Counted from the first letter of the stretch, positions 8,711 through 18,092 are shown. The stretch is 64,000 bases of DNA from Salisediminibacterium beveridgei (GCF_001721685.1 NZ_CP012502.1:1178001-1242000); one strand, 5' to 3'. Notes: a model not told the origin generated them from the letters alone. Program-made: numbers and translations.

Positions 8711-8860
8711 TGTGCTTTTAAGCGTGGATCCGGTACCTGGAGACAGATCATAAAAAGCTTACGCCATAAAGGGCACTGTTGCGGATGAGGTTATTCTGAC
8801 ATGCATAAACGTTTAATAAACGGTATACTGAAAAGAAAACAATGGCAAAGGTGGAGATTG

Positions 8861-9301
8861 ATGATGGATCGTGAAGCGTGGTTAAAAAGAGCGGATAAAG
8901 CGATAACGGCACATGAGGAAGGAACTCCCCAACTCTTTTTATATGAACTCATGGGGTTTGAATTCCAATACGATGAAGAAGCAGAAACCGTTGCCATTAA
9001 GGCACCGGTTACGGAGATTACGTTTAACCCGGTAGGCTTTATTCACGGTGGGATCCTGCATTACCTTGCCGACACCGCCATGGGTCATTTGTGTGCGGCG
9101 TTTTTGCAAGCGCCTGCTGTATCCCTCGAACTGAAGACACAATACTTCTCATCAGCGAAAGATGGTCACATGCATGCACTGGCGTCGTTTAAAAAGCGCG
9201 GCAAAACGATTCAGTTTATTACCTGCAGTGTGAGTGACGACGAGGGGAATCTTTTAAGCGAAACTACGGGAACCTTCTACAGGCTCCCGCAATCCAGATA
9301 A
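8861..9301 (+). CDS. PaaI-type hotdog-fold thioesterase
   Basis: A 146-residue single hotdog domain. The motif NPVGFIHGGILHYLADTAMG near residues 54-73 is the PaaI/4HBT catalytic region (Asn, HGG, Asp), so it probably hydrolyses an acyl-CoA of unknown chain. Size is typical. AAGGTGGA lies upstream of two adjacent ATGs (8861, 8864); an in-frame ATG at 8801 has no ribosome-binding site. It converges with yhzD with only a few bases between. Confidence 0.85.
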   Translation: MMDREAWLKRADKAITAHEEGTPQLFLYELMGFEFQYDEEAETVAIKAPVTEITFNPVGFIHGGILHYLADTAMGHLCAAFLQAPAVSLELKTQYFSSAKDGHMHALASFKKRGKTIQFITCSVSDDEGNLLSETTGTFYRLPQSR

Positions 9302-9305
9302 TCCG

Positions 9306-9491
9306 TTACGCATGAAAATAAAGCAGTTGCCCCTGGCTGTTTACCACACGGGCGGTGTGCCCCAAAAGGCTTTGTTCCTCCAGTTGCTTCATTCCGAGCT
9401 CGCGGCCTTCTGAATCCGTCTCAGCTTCGATGACATCATTCATCAGGTTTTTCCCGATTTTGTCGTAGGCGGTTACATAATACTTTGCCAT
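9306..9491 (-). CDS. yhzD: YhzD-like small protein
   Basis: A 61-residue protein beginning MAKYYVTAYDKIGKNLM and ending GQLLYFHA, which fits the YhzD family of Bacillaceae; function unknown. The ribosome-binding site is a strong GGAGGG. Its location between yheA and yhaO agrees with the B. subtilis neighbourhood. Assigned from memory of the family. Confidence 0.65.
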   Translation of the reverse strand: MAKYYVTAYDKIGKNLMNDVIEAETDSEGRELGMKQLEEQSLLGHTARVVNSQGQLLYFHA

Positions 9492-9579
9492 TGGTTATCC
9501 CTCCTGGTCTGAATACTCATTCATTCTTATACCCGCAGGAAGCTGATGGAAAACCAGAACAAACGAAAGAGGTGCAGTT

Positions 9580-10824
9580 ATGATTTCATTTATCCACTGT
9601 GCGGACCTTCATCTCGGACGCCCGGTCAAAACAAACAGTAACCTGAAAAATAACCAGGAAGAACTGGTGAAAGAAGCCGCTTACCGTTCTTTTGAGAAGA
9701 TGGTTGACGAGGCTTTGGCTGAAGAGGTGGATTTCGTTTTGATTGCAGGGGATCTTTTCGATGAAGAGGTCCGGTCCCTGAGAGGCCAATGGTTTATCAA
9801 AAGGCAGTGCGAGAGGCTGAATGAAAAGGGGATAGCTGTTTATATCAGTCATGGGAATCATGACCCGCTGATCGAGGAAGAAGCAGTCGGATACCCAGCC
9901 AATGTGAAAGTTTTCCCTGTTGGTGGTGAAACATTTTTCTACCGCCATGAGTCTGGAGAAACGCTTGCAATCAGTGGATTCAGTTACCCGCAAAAAGAAT
10001 TTACAGAAAAAGCCAAAGCGTATTTTCCAAACCGGACGGAAGATGCGACTTGGCACATCGGCGTTCTTCACGGTCAGGCTGGAAACAGCGCTTCGGATCA
10101 CGCTCCTTATGCGCCATTTAATCTGTCTGAGCTGAGAAACCTGAGATATGATTACTGGGCTTTGGGCCATATCCATAAGCGAATGACTTTAAGTGAAGAA
10201 CCGCCTGTGTATTACCCGGGAAATATGCAGGGTGCGCACCGGAAAGAATCCGGGGAAAAAGGATACCTGAAGGTCTCTATATCAGGAGGGGTTTTTACAG
10301 CTTCATTCAAGGCAACGGCGCCCGTTCAATATCAGAACGTGCATGTGGACGTTTCCGGGACCGAACAGCTGGATGATATCGTTCAGCGTTTTGCCGATGA
10401 AGTACAAGCTTTTCCCCTCGCTGCACTGACGATCGTGACGGTTATGTTTTTCGGGGAGACTTCGCGCTTTTCACAATTCGTGAACAGTCATAACAATGGC
10501 GAATTGAAAGAGCTGCTGCAAGAAGGCCTGGGAATGCAGGAGGAAGTCATTATTGATACGATCCGCTTGAAAGGTCTCGTGGATCACGAAGCGGCGGAAC
10601 GATTACGGGAGGATTCACTATACAGAGATTTATTGTCAATCAGGGAGTCGCTCAGATCAAAAGAGGACTGGTTCAAAGACATAACAACCGATCTTGAACG
10701 AAATGCCCGTTACCGTAAAGTATCTGCCAAGCTTGGTTCAGTCCAGGAAGATCAGGAAATTGCTGATGAAGCTGTGGAACGGGTTACTTCTGCACTCATC
10801 CAAAAGGAGGCCGATCGATCGTGA
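9580..10824 (+). CDS. yhaO: SbcD/Mre11-like DNA repair nuclease YhaO
   Basis: A 414-residue metallophosphoesterase, partner of the ATPase YhaN. Metal-binding motifs are in order: CADLHLGRP (residues 7-15), AGDLFDEE near 59, SHGNHDP near 90, LHGQAG near 163 and GHIHKR near 196. These are the five signature blocks of Mre11/SbcD nucleases. The C-terminal part is a helical capping region. It ends with a 4-bp overlap into yhaN, implying a stoichiometric complex. In B. subtilis the yhaO-yhaN-yhaM order is conserved; here cssRS separates yhaN from yhaM. Confidence 0.92.
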   Translation: MISFIHCADLHLGRPVKTNSNLKNNQEELVKEAAYRSFEKMVDEALAEEVDFVLIAGDLFDEEVRSLRGQWFIKRQCERLNEKGIAVYISHGNHDPLIEEEAVGYPANVKVFPVGGETFFYRHESGETLAISGFSYPQKEFTEKAKAYFPNRTEDATWHIGVLHGQAGNSASDHAPYAPFNLSELRNLRYDYWALGHIHKRMTLSEEPPVYYPGNMQGAHRKESGEKGYLKVSISGGVFTASFKATAPVQYQNVHVDVSGTEQLDDIVQRFADEVQAFPLAALTIVTVMFFGETSRFSQFVNSHNNGELKELLQEGLGMQEEVIIDTIRLKGLVDHEAAERLREDSLYRDLLSIRESLRSKEDWFKDITTDLERNARYRKVSAKLGSVQEDQEIADEAVERVTSALIQKEADRS

Positions 10825-13800
10825 GAATCAGCCGGATTCATATTTATGGGTATGGTAAATGGGTTGATTTCGACCTGACATTTCAAGATGATGTACCGGT
10901 GACACTTACCGGAAACAACGAAGCCGGGAAATCGACGATTCTCTCTTTTATTTATGCGGTATTATTCGGTTTTCCTGGTGGCGGAGACGACAGGAAGCCT
11001 CGCAAATCGAAACAGTACGGCGGTTTTCTTGAATTTACGAATGAGGAAGAGAAAGTCTGGCGCATTGAACGCATCGCTTCAAGGCGTAAAACCGGGGATG
11101 TGACAATCACGGCTCCGGATGGTTTGAAGGAAGGAAAAGAAGGGGTTGCACGATTTCTCGGAGGCCTTGATGAAAAGAGTTTCAAAGGCGTATTTTTGAT
11201 CGATCTCGAGGGCATCAGTCAATTGTCGTCTCTGAAACCTGAAGACATGAATGAATTTCTGTATGATGCGGGCTTTGAACGCGGTAAAATCCTGACTGAA
11301 ATTGAACGTGAACTGACGAAGGAGCAAGAAGAGCTTTTCAAAGCGCAAGGCCAGAAGCCGTACATGAACCAGCTCTTGTCGGAACTCGATTATCTCGACA
11401 AAAAAATACAGGAAACCGAAAAACAGCTGGGTTCATTATCATCGATGAAAAAAGAATTGGAAACGACATCCCTGCGTCAGGAAGAACTCGAGAGCGAATT
11501 CAGTGCCACGGAAACTGAACGTCGCCGGATGACGTTGGCAAATAGCTTTGAAGGAGTGATTCGGGAATGGTACACCCTTGAAAACGCAAAGGAACAAGAA
11601 GATCAATCCATTCTTGATCATTTCCCTCAAGAAGGGATCGACCGGCTGGAAAAACTTCAAGAAGAAATGGTGACCCTTCGTGCAAAAATCAGCGGGAGAC
11701 GAAGCGAGAGCAAAACCTTGTCTGAAAAGATCGACTCAATGTCAAATACGATCCCAGGGGACGAAGAACTCTCACACATTCGGGAAGTGGAGAAGAATGC
11801 GAGTCTCTTCACCCATAAAAAAAGTGAGCTCGAACGCCTCGATGCGAGAGACAGAGAGAAACAGGCACGTCAGGAAGTCCTTGAAGAAAAATGGTCTTCC
11901 ATTCCACGCGAAGTCTTTCAAGAAGCGGTAGCCGATGGGTATCAACTGCATCAATTTGAACAGCTGAAGATGAGGTTGCAGGAAATAAAACTCCTGGAAA
12001 AAGAAAAAGAGCAACAGTTAAAAACCGTGAGTGAACGAATCAGGCAGGCGGAACTCCGGCGGACTGAATGGCAGGAAAAGCAATTGCCGGACGAAGAAAA
12101 AGCGTCGATTCAACGGGATATGCAACATTACGAAGCTTATCAGGAACAGCAAAAACAAAACGAGCGCATCAAGCGTGATTTGTCACGTCTGGAAGAACAA
12201 AAAGAAGAACTGGATGCACGAATGCATGGACAGACCGCGCGGTTGAGGCTGGTGGGCATCATCGGGATTCTCTTGTTTGCAGGGCTTCTGTTCGTGTCGG
12301 AGTGGATCGTAGCCGGGGTTATGCTGATTTTGAGTGGTGCCTGGAGTGTAAGCATCGTGGTGGATCTCAGGCACATGAAACAAAAGAAAAAATCAATGAG
12401 AAGCGAGGCGGAAGAGCTTGAACAGTATCAGGTTGAAACGTCCCCTCATTACATGAATTTGGAAGAGCTCTCGAAAACAATGAAAGCGGATGATGAAATC
12501 CGGATGAAAATCAGTGCGCTTGATGAAGAGTTGGACCGGCATATACGAGAGAAAGAGACCATTGGAAACGATCTTCAAGATGTTCGGGAACGCCGTGATG
12601 AGTGGGGACAGGACCGGGATGAATGGCTCGCATCCTGCGGGTTTCCGGAAACGGGTGATATTCTTGTTTATGATTATTTCCTTGAAGATTTCCGGGAATG
12701 GAAAAGTATCGCCACTGATCGTCAAACAATCAAAACTGAACGAGATGAGATCGTTCGATGGATTACCTCTTACGATGATCAGGTGACAGAAGCTGTAAAG
12801 CAGATCAGCCGCTGGCGGGATGTTCCGTCAATGGAACATTCGTCATTGGAGCGTAAACTGCCCTGGCTGTTCGATGCGATGATGCGCATCACGAAGGAAC
12901 AAGAAGCACTGGGGGCACTACGCTCTGAATTGTCTGCGATTAAGCGGGAGCAAGATGTGACGCAGGCGCAGCTGGATGATCTTCAGAGTCAGGCAGATAC
13001 GTTATTGGAGCAAGCAGGTGCTGAAGATGAAGAATCGTTCAGGCGAATGGGCGTACAGGTTCGAAAATGGACAGAGATGAGAGAAAAAAGCCATGAACTG
13101 AATCGGCAACTAGCCGGAGGCATCCCTGATTCTTTGGAGCGGCGACTGATCGTTAAAAGAGTAATGGAAGATCCGCGTCCGGTGTCAGATCGTCTGGAGC
13201 AACTGGAGACGGATTTCGAAGCGATCAAACACCGGCGTGACCAGGCAATTGAAGAACGAACAAGCCTCCAGCAGGCGATCACTGCGATGGAGCAGGATGG
13301 TACAATGGAAGAATACATCTTTAAAAGGGATCAGAGGCTGCTGCAGCTTGAAGAAACGAGGAAACGGTATCTCGTTTCAAAAACCGCTCTTTACTATATT
13401 CACAAAATCAGAGAAACCTATGAACAAGAACGTCAACCTGAAGTGATTGCCAGAGCAAAAGCGTATTTTTCAACGCTCACAAATGGACGCTACACAGGCT
13501 TCTTCATACCAGCCGAGGGGAGCAGTTTCATCGTCGTCTCGCAAGATGGGCAACGCTTCACTCCCGCGGAACTGAGCCGGGGAACACAGGAACTTTTATA
13601 TTTGGCTTTACGTTTTTCTCTTGCACTGGATGAAAGCTTCGCTCATACTTTTCCATTGATCATTGATGAAGCGCTGGTCAATCTCGATGCTGCCCGCCGG
13701 ATTCGCGTCTTAAAATTATTGAAAGAACTCTCCGGGTCAAGGCAAATCCTGATTATGACCTGTCATGAATGGCTTGAAACAGAGCTCGGTTCTGAGCTGG

Positions 13801-13826
13801 GTGGAAACGTAAAAAAACTATCGTGA
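10821..13826 (+). CDS. yhaN: SbcC/Rad50-like ATPase YhaN with central membrane hairpin
   Basis: A 1001-residue SMC-like ATPase. Walker A is GNNEAGKST near residue 34. The C-terminal part holds the signature ELSRGTQELLYLALRFSLAL and Walker B LIIDEAL. Between them lie long Glu/Lys/Gln-rich coiled coils from about 180 to 470 and 520 to 890. At about residues 475-520 there are two hydrophobic segments (LVGIIGILLFAGLLFVSEW and AGVMLILSGAWSVSIVV), so the tip of the coiled coil is probably membrane-embedded. Start is GTG at 10821, coupled to yhaO. It probably forms a nuclease complex with YhaO acting on DNA ends; the exact role is not established. Confidence 0.9.
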   Translation: MRISRIHIYGYGKWVDFDLTFQDDVPVTLTGNNEAGKSTILSFIYAVLFGFPGGGDDRKPRKSKQYGGFLEFTNEEEKVWRIERIASRRKTGDVTITAPDGLKEGKEGVARFLGGLDEKSFKGVFLIDLEGISQLSSLKPEDMNEFLYDAGFERGKILTEIERELTKEQEELFKAQGQKPYMNQLLSELDYLDKKIQETEKQLGSLSSMKKELETTSLRQEELESEFSATETERRRMTLANSFEGVIREWYTLENAKEQEDQSILDHFPQEGIDRLEKLQEEMVTLRAKISGRRSESKTLSEKIDSMSNTIPGDEELSHIREVEKNASLFTHKKSELERLDARDREKQARQEVLEEKWSSIPREVFQEAVADGYQLHQFEQLKMRLQEIKLLEKEKEQQLKTVSERIRQAELRRTEWQEKQLPDEEKASIQRDMQHYEAYQEQQKQNERIKRDLSRLEEQKEELDARMHGQTARLRLVGIIGILLFAGLLFVSEWIVAGVMLILSGAWSVSIVVDLRHMKQKKKSMRSEAEELEQYQVETSPHYMNLEELSKTMKADDEIRMKISALDEELDRHIREKETIGNDLQDVRERRDEWGQDRDEWLASCGFPETGDILVYDYFLEDFREWKSIATDRQTIKTERDEIVRWITSYDDQVTEAVKQISRWRDVPSMEHSSLERKLPWLFDAMMRITKEQEALGALRSELSAIKREQDVTQAQLDDLQSQADTLLEQAGAEDEESFRRMGVQVRKWTEMREKSHELNRQLAGGIPDSLERRLIVKRVMEDPRPVSDRLEQLETDFEAIKHRRDQAIEERTSLQQAITAMEQDGTMEEYIFKRDQRLLQLEETRKRYLVSKTALYYIHKIRETYEQERQPEVIARAKAYFSTLTNGRYTGFFIPAEGSSFIVVSQDGQRFTPAELSRGTQELLYLALRFSLALDESFAHTFPLIIDEALVNLDAARRIRVLKLLKELSGSRQILIMTCHEWLETELGSELGGNVKKLS

Positions 13827-13937
13827 ATTGTGTAAAATATCGGACTTTTTCCTCTGATATACTTGGATGAGTTACACTTTTGACCAGAAGGTATTCGACA
13901 TACAATGGTATTGAAATTGGATCAGGAGGCAGATAAT

Positions 13938-14609
13938 ATGGCAGCATATCAGGTCTATTTAGTGGAAGACGAGCAGAATCTCGGAGAAGTGATCAAAGCC
14001 TACATGGAAAAAGAAGGATGGACAGTTAAGCATTACACTGATGGAAAAGAGGCATCTGAGAAGATCGAAGAGCCACCGCATTTATGGGTGCTTGATATTA
14101 TGTTACCAGGCATGGATGGGTATCAATTATTAAAACAGATTAAACAGCATGAGGATACGCCTGTGATCTTCATTTCTGCAAGAGATAAGGACCTAGACCG
14201 GGTTCTGGGTCTCGAGCTTGGCAGCGATGATTATCTGGCGAAGCCGTTTATGCCGGAAGAATTGATGATCCGTGCCAGGAAACTTTTATCACGGGTATAC
14301 AATAAAGATGAAGTGTCTCAGGATCTGATCCGGTTGAATGGCTATGAAATCGACCCGATGTCAAGAACCGTGACGGACGATGAGGAAACGATTGATTTAA
14401 CCACAAAAGAAATGGACCTGGTGATTCTTTTGGCGCAAAATATCGGTAAAGCTCTCTCCCGGGAGGAAATTATTGATTATGTATGGGGCGAAGATTATTT
14501 CGGTTCTGAGCGTGCCGTTGATGATGTGGTCCGTCGTGTTCGTAAAAAACTGACGCGCATCCATGTGGAGACACTTTATGGATTCGGATACAGGATTTTG
14601 GCATCATGA
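13938..14609 (+). CDS. cssR: Response regulator CssR (secretion stress)
   Basis: A 223-residue OmpR/PhoB-type response regulator. The receiver has Glu-Asp (LVEDEQN) at the acidic pocket, phospho-acceptor Asp in LWVLDIMLPGMDGY and Lys in YLAKPFMP. A winged helix at the C-terminus ends VETLYGFGYRILAS. Several stretches match B. subtilis CssR almost word for word (PHLWxLDIMLP, VIFISARD, RVLGLELGS). In B. subtilis, CssR activates htrA and htrB when misfolded exported protein accumulates. AGGAGG at 13924-13929 supports the ATG at 13938. It overlaps cssS by 4 bp. Confidence 0.9.
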   Translation: MAAYQVYLVEDEQNLGEVIKAYMEKEGWTVKHYTDGKEASEKIEEPPHLWVLDIMLPGMDGYQLLKQIKQHEDTPVIFISARDKDLDRVLGLELGSDDYLAKPFMPEELMIRARKLLSRVYNKDEVSQDLIRLNGYEIDPMSRTVTDDEETIDLTTKEMDLVILLAQNIGKALSREEIIDYVWGEDYFGSERAVDDVVRRVRKKLTRIHVETLYGFGYRILAS

Positions 14610-15970
14610 TTCGATTGAACCTGACACAGAGAATCTGGTTTTCATTCATTTCGATTCTTTTGTTCGTCGGATTATTGATCGGGATCATTTATCCATTGTC
14701 ATTGAACAGCACGTTAACAGAGGAAACGTACCGGATTATCGAACAGGAGCAGACCCGCTATACGAATCCTTATGGTCAACACATGGTGCCCCCCAATTCA
14801 GAGCTCGATTTCATTGAAAGACGAGAAGCAGAACGGTCGGTTGGGCATTTGTTTCTGATGAATCAGTTCGGTACCCTTGAAGGTGACCCTGTTCCTAACG
14901 ATGTTTTGGCAGAGATGGGTGAAAAAGCCCAGGAGCAGTTAGCCAGACGTGGCAGGTACGAGTTGAACTTCAATGATGCGACACTGTTCTACGTGGTGTT
15001 CAAAGTCTATACGACCAGCGGTGAGGCATATCACATTTCATATATGTGGGATACCTACCGTGATCAGATGGTCAACCGGTTATGGTCACGGCTTAGTGTC
15101 ATTATGCTCATTGCCGGGCTGATGAGTCTGATTCCTGCATTTTGGCTGAAGTCTTATTTAAAGAGTCCGTTAAATACCTTAGGTAATCATTTCGAGAAAA
15201 TTGCTGAGCGTAATTGGAAAGAGCCTTTTCATTGGGAAGGGGACAAGGATTTCGAAAAGCTTTCAGGTCAATTTGAAATCATGCGGCAGAATTTGATTCG
15301 GTTTGATTCAGCTCAGAAGACGTTTATTCAACATGCTTCTCATGAAATGAAAACACCGATTATGGTCGTGAAAAGCTATGCCCAATCCGTCAAGGACGGA
15401 ATCCTGCCAAAAAGAAATATAGAAGAAACAATGGATGTGATCATACAGGAATCCGAACGCATGGAAAAACGGGTCAGGGATATGCTTTACTATACAAAAC
15501 TGGACTCATTGAAAGAAGCACCGATGGATTGGAGTGAATTTCCTTTCGGGGCCATAGCCTATGACCTTGAGAACCGCTTCAGGGTTGCCAGGGATGACAT
15601 CACGATTCAGGTAAAAGGTGATGATACCCGGATCAATGGGGATCGTGAATTACTCAGTGTATTATTGGAGAATTTACTTGAAAATGGCCTGCGTTATGCT
15701 GTGTCAACGATGATCATGAAAGCGGAAGAGAGAGAAGGGCACACCCTCATCACGGTTTGGAATGATGGCGATCCGATTCCTGAAGATGAGGTGGGCCATA
15801 TTTTCACCCCTTTCAGTAAGGGGAATAAAGGACAGTTCGGTTTAGGGCTTGCGATAGTCAACCGGATTTGTGAACTTCACGACGGTTCGCCAGCTGTTAA
15901 AAACGAAGAAGGCGGTGTCACGTTTTATATCCGTTTATCCAATAACGTATCCTCAGGGAAGAAGACCTGA
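14606..15970 (+). CDS. cssS: Sensor histidine kinase CssS (secretion stress)
   Basis: A 454-residue membrane kinase, partner of CssR. One helix at about 10-30 and another at about 165-185 enclose an extracytoplasmic domain of about 130 residues. A HAMP region follows, then the H-box SHEMKTPIMVVKSYAQSVKDG with its His at about 248, and the ATPase motifs (NLLENGLRY, FSKGNKGQFGLGLAIV). The region after the second helix (DTYRDQM ... IPAFWLKSYLKSPL) resembles B. subtilis CssS. The sensory domain is poorly conserved, as usual. It has its own terminator. Confidence 0.88.
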   Translation: MIRLNLTQRIWFSFISILLFVGLLIGIIYPLSLNSTLTEETYRIIEQEQTRYTNPYGQHMVPPNSELDFIERREAERSVGHLFLMNQFGTLEGDPVPNDVLAEMGEKAQEQLARRGRYELNFNDATLFYVVFKVYTTSGEAYHISYMWDTYRDQMVNRLWSRLSVIMLIAGLMSLIPAFWLKSYLKSPLNTLGNHFEKIAERNWKEPFHWEGDKDFEKLSGQFEIMRQNLIRFDSAQKTFIQHASHEMKTPIMVVKSYAQSVKDGILPKRNIEETMDVIIQESERMEKRVRDMLYYTKLDSLKEAPMDWSEFPFGAIAYDLENRFRVARDDITIQVKGDDTRINGDRELLSVLLENLLENGLRYAVSTMIMKAEEREGHTLITVWNDGDPIPEDEVGHIFTPFSKGNKGQFGLGLAIVNRICELHDGSPAVKNEEGGVTFYIRLSNNVSSGKKT

Positions 15971-15996
15971 ACCAATGTGGTTCAGGTCTTCTTCTT
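15961..15996 (+). terminator. Terminator of cssRS
   Basis: GAAGACCTGAACCA (15961-15974) pairs perfectly with TGGTTCAGGTCTTC (15978-15991), followed by TTCTT. The left arm overlaps the cssS stop codon. Confidence 0.85.
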
Positions 15997-16133
15997 AGAT
16001 TGCACCGTTCAGGTCTGTTCAAGGCATTATGTATAAGTGTCAGTACGATTTTTTTGCGTTTGGAGAGCTTATTTCCCGTGCATGTAAAAGATGAACAGGA
16101 CAGGGATCTCAGTAAGACTTGCGAACGTATGTA

Positions 16134-16142
16134 TGATATAAT
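16134..16142 (+). promoter_or_regulatory. Extended -10 promoter of yhaM
   Basis: TGA directly precedes a perfect TATAAT (16137-16142), making an extended -10 element about 35 bp before the yhaM start. No good -35 box is visible. Confidence 0.45.
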
Positions 16143-16176
16143 GAATGCATTGAACTATGGGAATGGAGTGATGTGC

Positions 16177-17130
16177 ATGACTGCGACAACCGGCATTCAA
16201 CAGAAGCTCGTCGGAGACAGTTTGGAGAGCTTTATGCTGATCAAACAGGCGAGAAAAGGAATCGCAAGCAATGGGAAACCTTTTTTATCTTTGCAATTAT
16301 CGGATCAGACAGGTGAAATCGATGCGAAGATGTGGGCTGTATCCCCGGAAGATGAACAGGCTTATCAGGCAGGAAAAGTTGTTAATGTAACTGGGGAAGT
16401 CCAGGATTTCAGGGGCATGCGTCAATTGAAGATTCGTTCCATCCGGCTGGCTGCTCAGCAGGATCAGGCACGTGCTGCAGATTTTATGCCATCAGCACCG
16501 CGAGGCAGAGAAGAGATGATCGAGGAAGTGACGCGGTTCATTTTCGAGTTGAATAATGCCAAACTTCAGCGCATCACAAGACACTTATTCAAGAAACATC
16601 AGGAATCTTTTGCAACAGCACCGGCTGCAGTAAAGAATCATCATGAGTATGCTTCCGGACTTCTCTATCACGTGGTCTCTATGCTTCACTTGGGAAAGGA
16701 ACTGGCGAAACTCTATCCGACGCTTGATACAGATCTGCTTTACAGCGGGATTATCCTTCATGATATGGCCAAAGTACGAGAATTGTCGGGCCCAATGACA
16801 CCTGAATATACAACTGAAGGGAAACTGCTCGGTCACATTACGATGATGGTCACGGAAATCGATGAAACGGCGAAAGAACTGCAAATCGAAGGGGAAGAAG
16901 TGATGGCACTGCAGCATATGATACTGTCCCATCACGGAAAGCCAGAGTGGGGATCATCAACGTCACCAATGATTAAAGAGGCAGAAATGCTTCATATGAT
17001 CGATAATCTCGATGCAAGGATGAATATGCTTGACCGCTCACTTGAACACGTGGAGCCTGGGGCCTTCAGTGAAAGAGTCTTTCCACTTGAGAATCGAAGT
17101 TTTTATAAACCCCGATTCCAGTCGAAATAG
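16177..17130 (+). CDS. yhaM: 3'-5' exoribonuclease YhaM
   Basis: A 317-residue enzyme, close to the 314 of B. subtilis YhaM. An N-terminal OB-fold (FLSLQLSDQTGEIDAKMW) is followed by an HD phosphohydrolase-type domain: NHHEYASGLLYHVVSM near 150, then ILHDMAKVRELSGP near 190 with the HD pair, and LSHHGKPEWGS near 250. It degrades single-stranded RNA, and DNA in vitro, from the 3' end. The start at 16177 is preferred to an in-frame start at 16000 because that extension has no counterpart in the family and GGAG lies 8 nt upstream of 16177. Confidence 0.92.
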   Translation: MTATTGIQQKLVGDSLESFMLIKQARKGIASNGKPFLSLQLSDQTGEIDAKMWAVSPEDEQAYQAGKVVNVTGEVQDFRGMRQLKIRSIRLAAQQDQARAADFMPSAPRGREEMIEEVTRFIFELNNAKLQRITRHLFKKHQESFATAPAAVKNHHEYASGLLYHVVSMLHLGKELAKLYPTLDTDLLYSGIILHDMAKVRELSGPMTPEYTTEGKLLGHITMMVTEIDETAKELQIEGEEVMALQHMILSHHGKPEWGSSTSPMIKEAEMLHMIDNLDARMNMLDRSLEHVEPGAFSERVFPLENRSFYKPRFQSK

Positions 17131-17136
17131 AACGGA

Positions 17137-17170
17137 AAAGCCCGCAGAGTTTTTTCTGCGGGCTTTGAAT
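17137..17170. terminator. Terminator after yhaM, possibly bidirectional
   Basis: AAAGCCCGCAG (17137-17147) pairs with CTGCGGGCTTT (17156-17166). A run of As before the stem supplies Ts for the opposite strand, where a small convergent gene ends. Confidence 0.75.
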
Positions 17171-17200
17171 ATGCCATGTCTACGCACGTGTTATGTTAAA

Positions 17201-17401
17201 CTACGTATGAAACAGTCTGACGAATGCCGAAGTAATCAATATCAAAATCAGGACATTAATCGTTCGGAAAACCTTGGGTTGTTTTTCTTCGGGAATTTCT
17301 TTTTGTGTGATCAATGTATTTGTCATTGAGTTGATGACAAATAGATAAAGAGTTGAAAACATGATATATGGAATATAAGCCAAAATGTAACCTCCAGTCA
17401 T
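17201..17401 (-). CDS. Small two-helix membrane protein, unknown
   Basis: A 66-residue reading frame I do not recognise. Hydrophobic helices at about residues 4-25 (ILAYIPYIMFSTLYLFVI) and 46-62 (INVLILILITSAFVRLF) flank a polar, Lys- and Glu-containing loop, which suggests a helical hairpin in the membrane. AAGGTGAG lies about 11 nt before the ATG. It converges on the yhaM terminator and has no shadowing gene on the other strand, which supports it being real. Confidence 0.55.
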   Translation of the reverse strand: MTGGYILAYIPYIMFSTLYLFVINSMTNTLITQKEIPEEKQPKVFRTINVLILILITSAFVRLFHT

Positions 17402-17492
17402 CTTACTGCAAACTCACCTTATATACTGACTATAGTGTAACAAAAATACGCAGGAACTTGAAGGAATAAATCTTTGAAAGAAGGAATGTTCG

Positions 17493-18092
17493 ATGGGCAG
17501 CAAGAAAATTAATTTTTGGAAGTGGGCATTCTTCAGCCTCGCAGCAATTTTAACAATCGCGGGAGTTGTCGCGTGGTTTATGATGCGATCCTTCTTGACA
17601 TACGATCAGGAAACCGCCTTTCAACCTCGGGCGTATCAGGACAGATCAGGTGCAGAATTTGAGATCATCACAACAAAAGATGACATCAATCTGTGGATTG
17701 AACAGGAAATGCGAGAAGAAGGAGAAGATGATTTCACGCTCTACCTCGACGATGCGATTTATGTCGAAACAGGAATTGAGGCGTTCGGCTTTCGGATTCC
17801 TGTTGATATGACATTGTCCCCGGAAGTAACCGACAACGGGAATTTAATTGTCAGAGAGGAACAATTCAGACTTGCGCGCTTTGAACTGCCTTCAGAACAG
17901 GTTTTTCAACTGATCGAGGCGACGGCAGATTTACCGGATTGGATTGATGTCCTACCGGCTGAGCGAAGTTTTTTCATTGATCTTCGTCAGGCTTCATCTG
18001 AAGAAGGGTTGGACCTTCGGATTCTGGCGTTTGACCTTGAAGAAGAAGACCTCCGGTTTATGGCAACATTTACATCAGAGGATGAAGAATGA
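17493..18092 (+). CDS. YpmS-like membrane-anchored protein (DUF2140)
   Basis: A 199-residue protein with one N-terminal helix (WAFFSLAAILTIAGVVAWFMM) and an extracytoplasmic domain. The downstream pattern (LDDAIYVETGIEAFGFRIP, then DLPDWIDVLP) resembles B. subtilis YpmS, family DUF2140. Function unknown. In B. subtilis ypmS lies elsewhere, so this is either a moved gene or a second copy. It has a GAAGGA ribosome-binding site and a strong terminator. Confidence 0.75.
   Translation: MGSKKINFWKWAFFSLAAILTIAGVVAWFMMRSFLTYDQETAFQPRAYQDRSGAEFEIITTKDDINLWIEQEMREEGEDDFTLYLDDAIYVETGIEAFGFRIPVDMTLSPEVTDNGNLIVREEQFRLARFELPSEQVFQLIEATADLPDWIDVLPAERSFFIDLRQASSEEGLDLRILAFDLEEEDLRFMATFTSEDEE

Noticed and set aside
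9586..10176. Minus-strand frame of 196 codons inside yhaO
   Set aside because: It mirrors the metallophosphoesterase motifs of yhaO on the opposite strand; no independent signals.
13880..13906. TTGACC...TACAAT as a promoter of cssR
   Set aside because: Spacing is only 15 bp; kept as a possibility but not strong enough to list.
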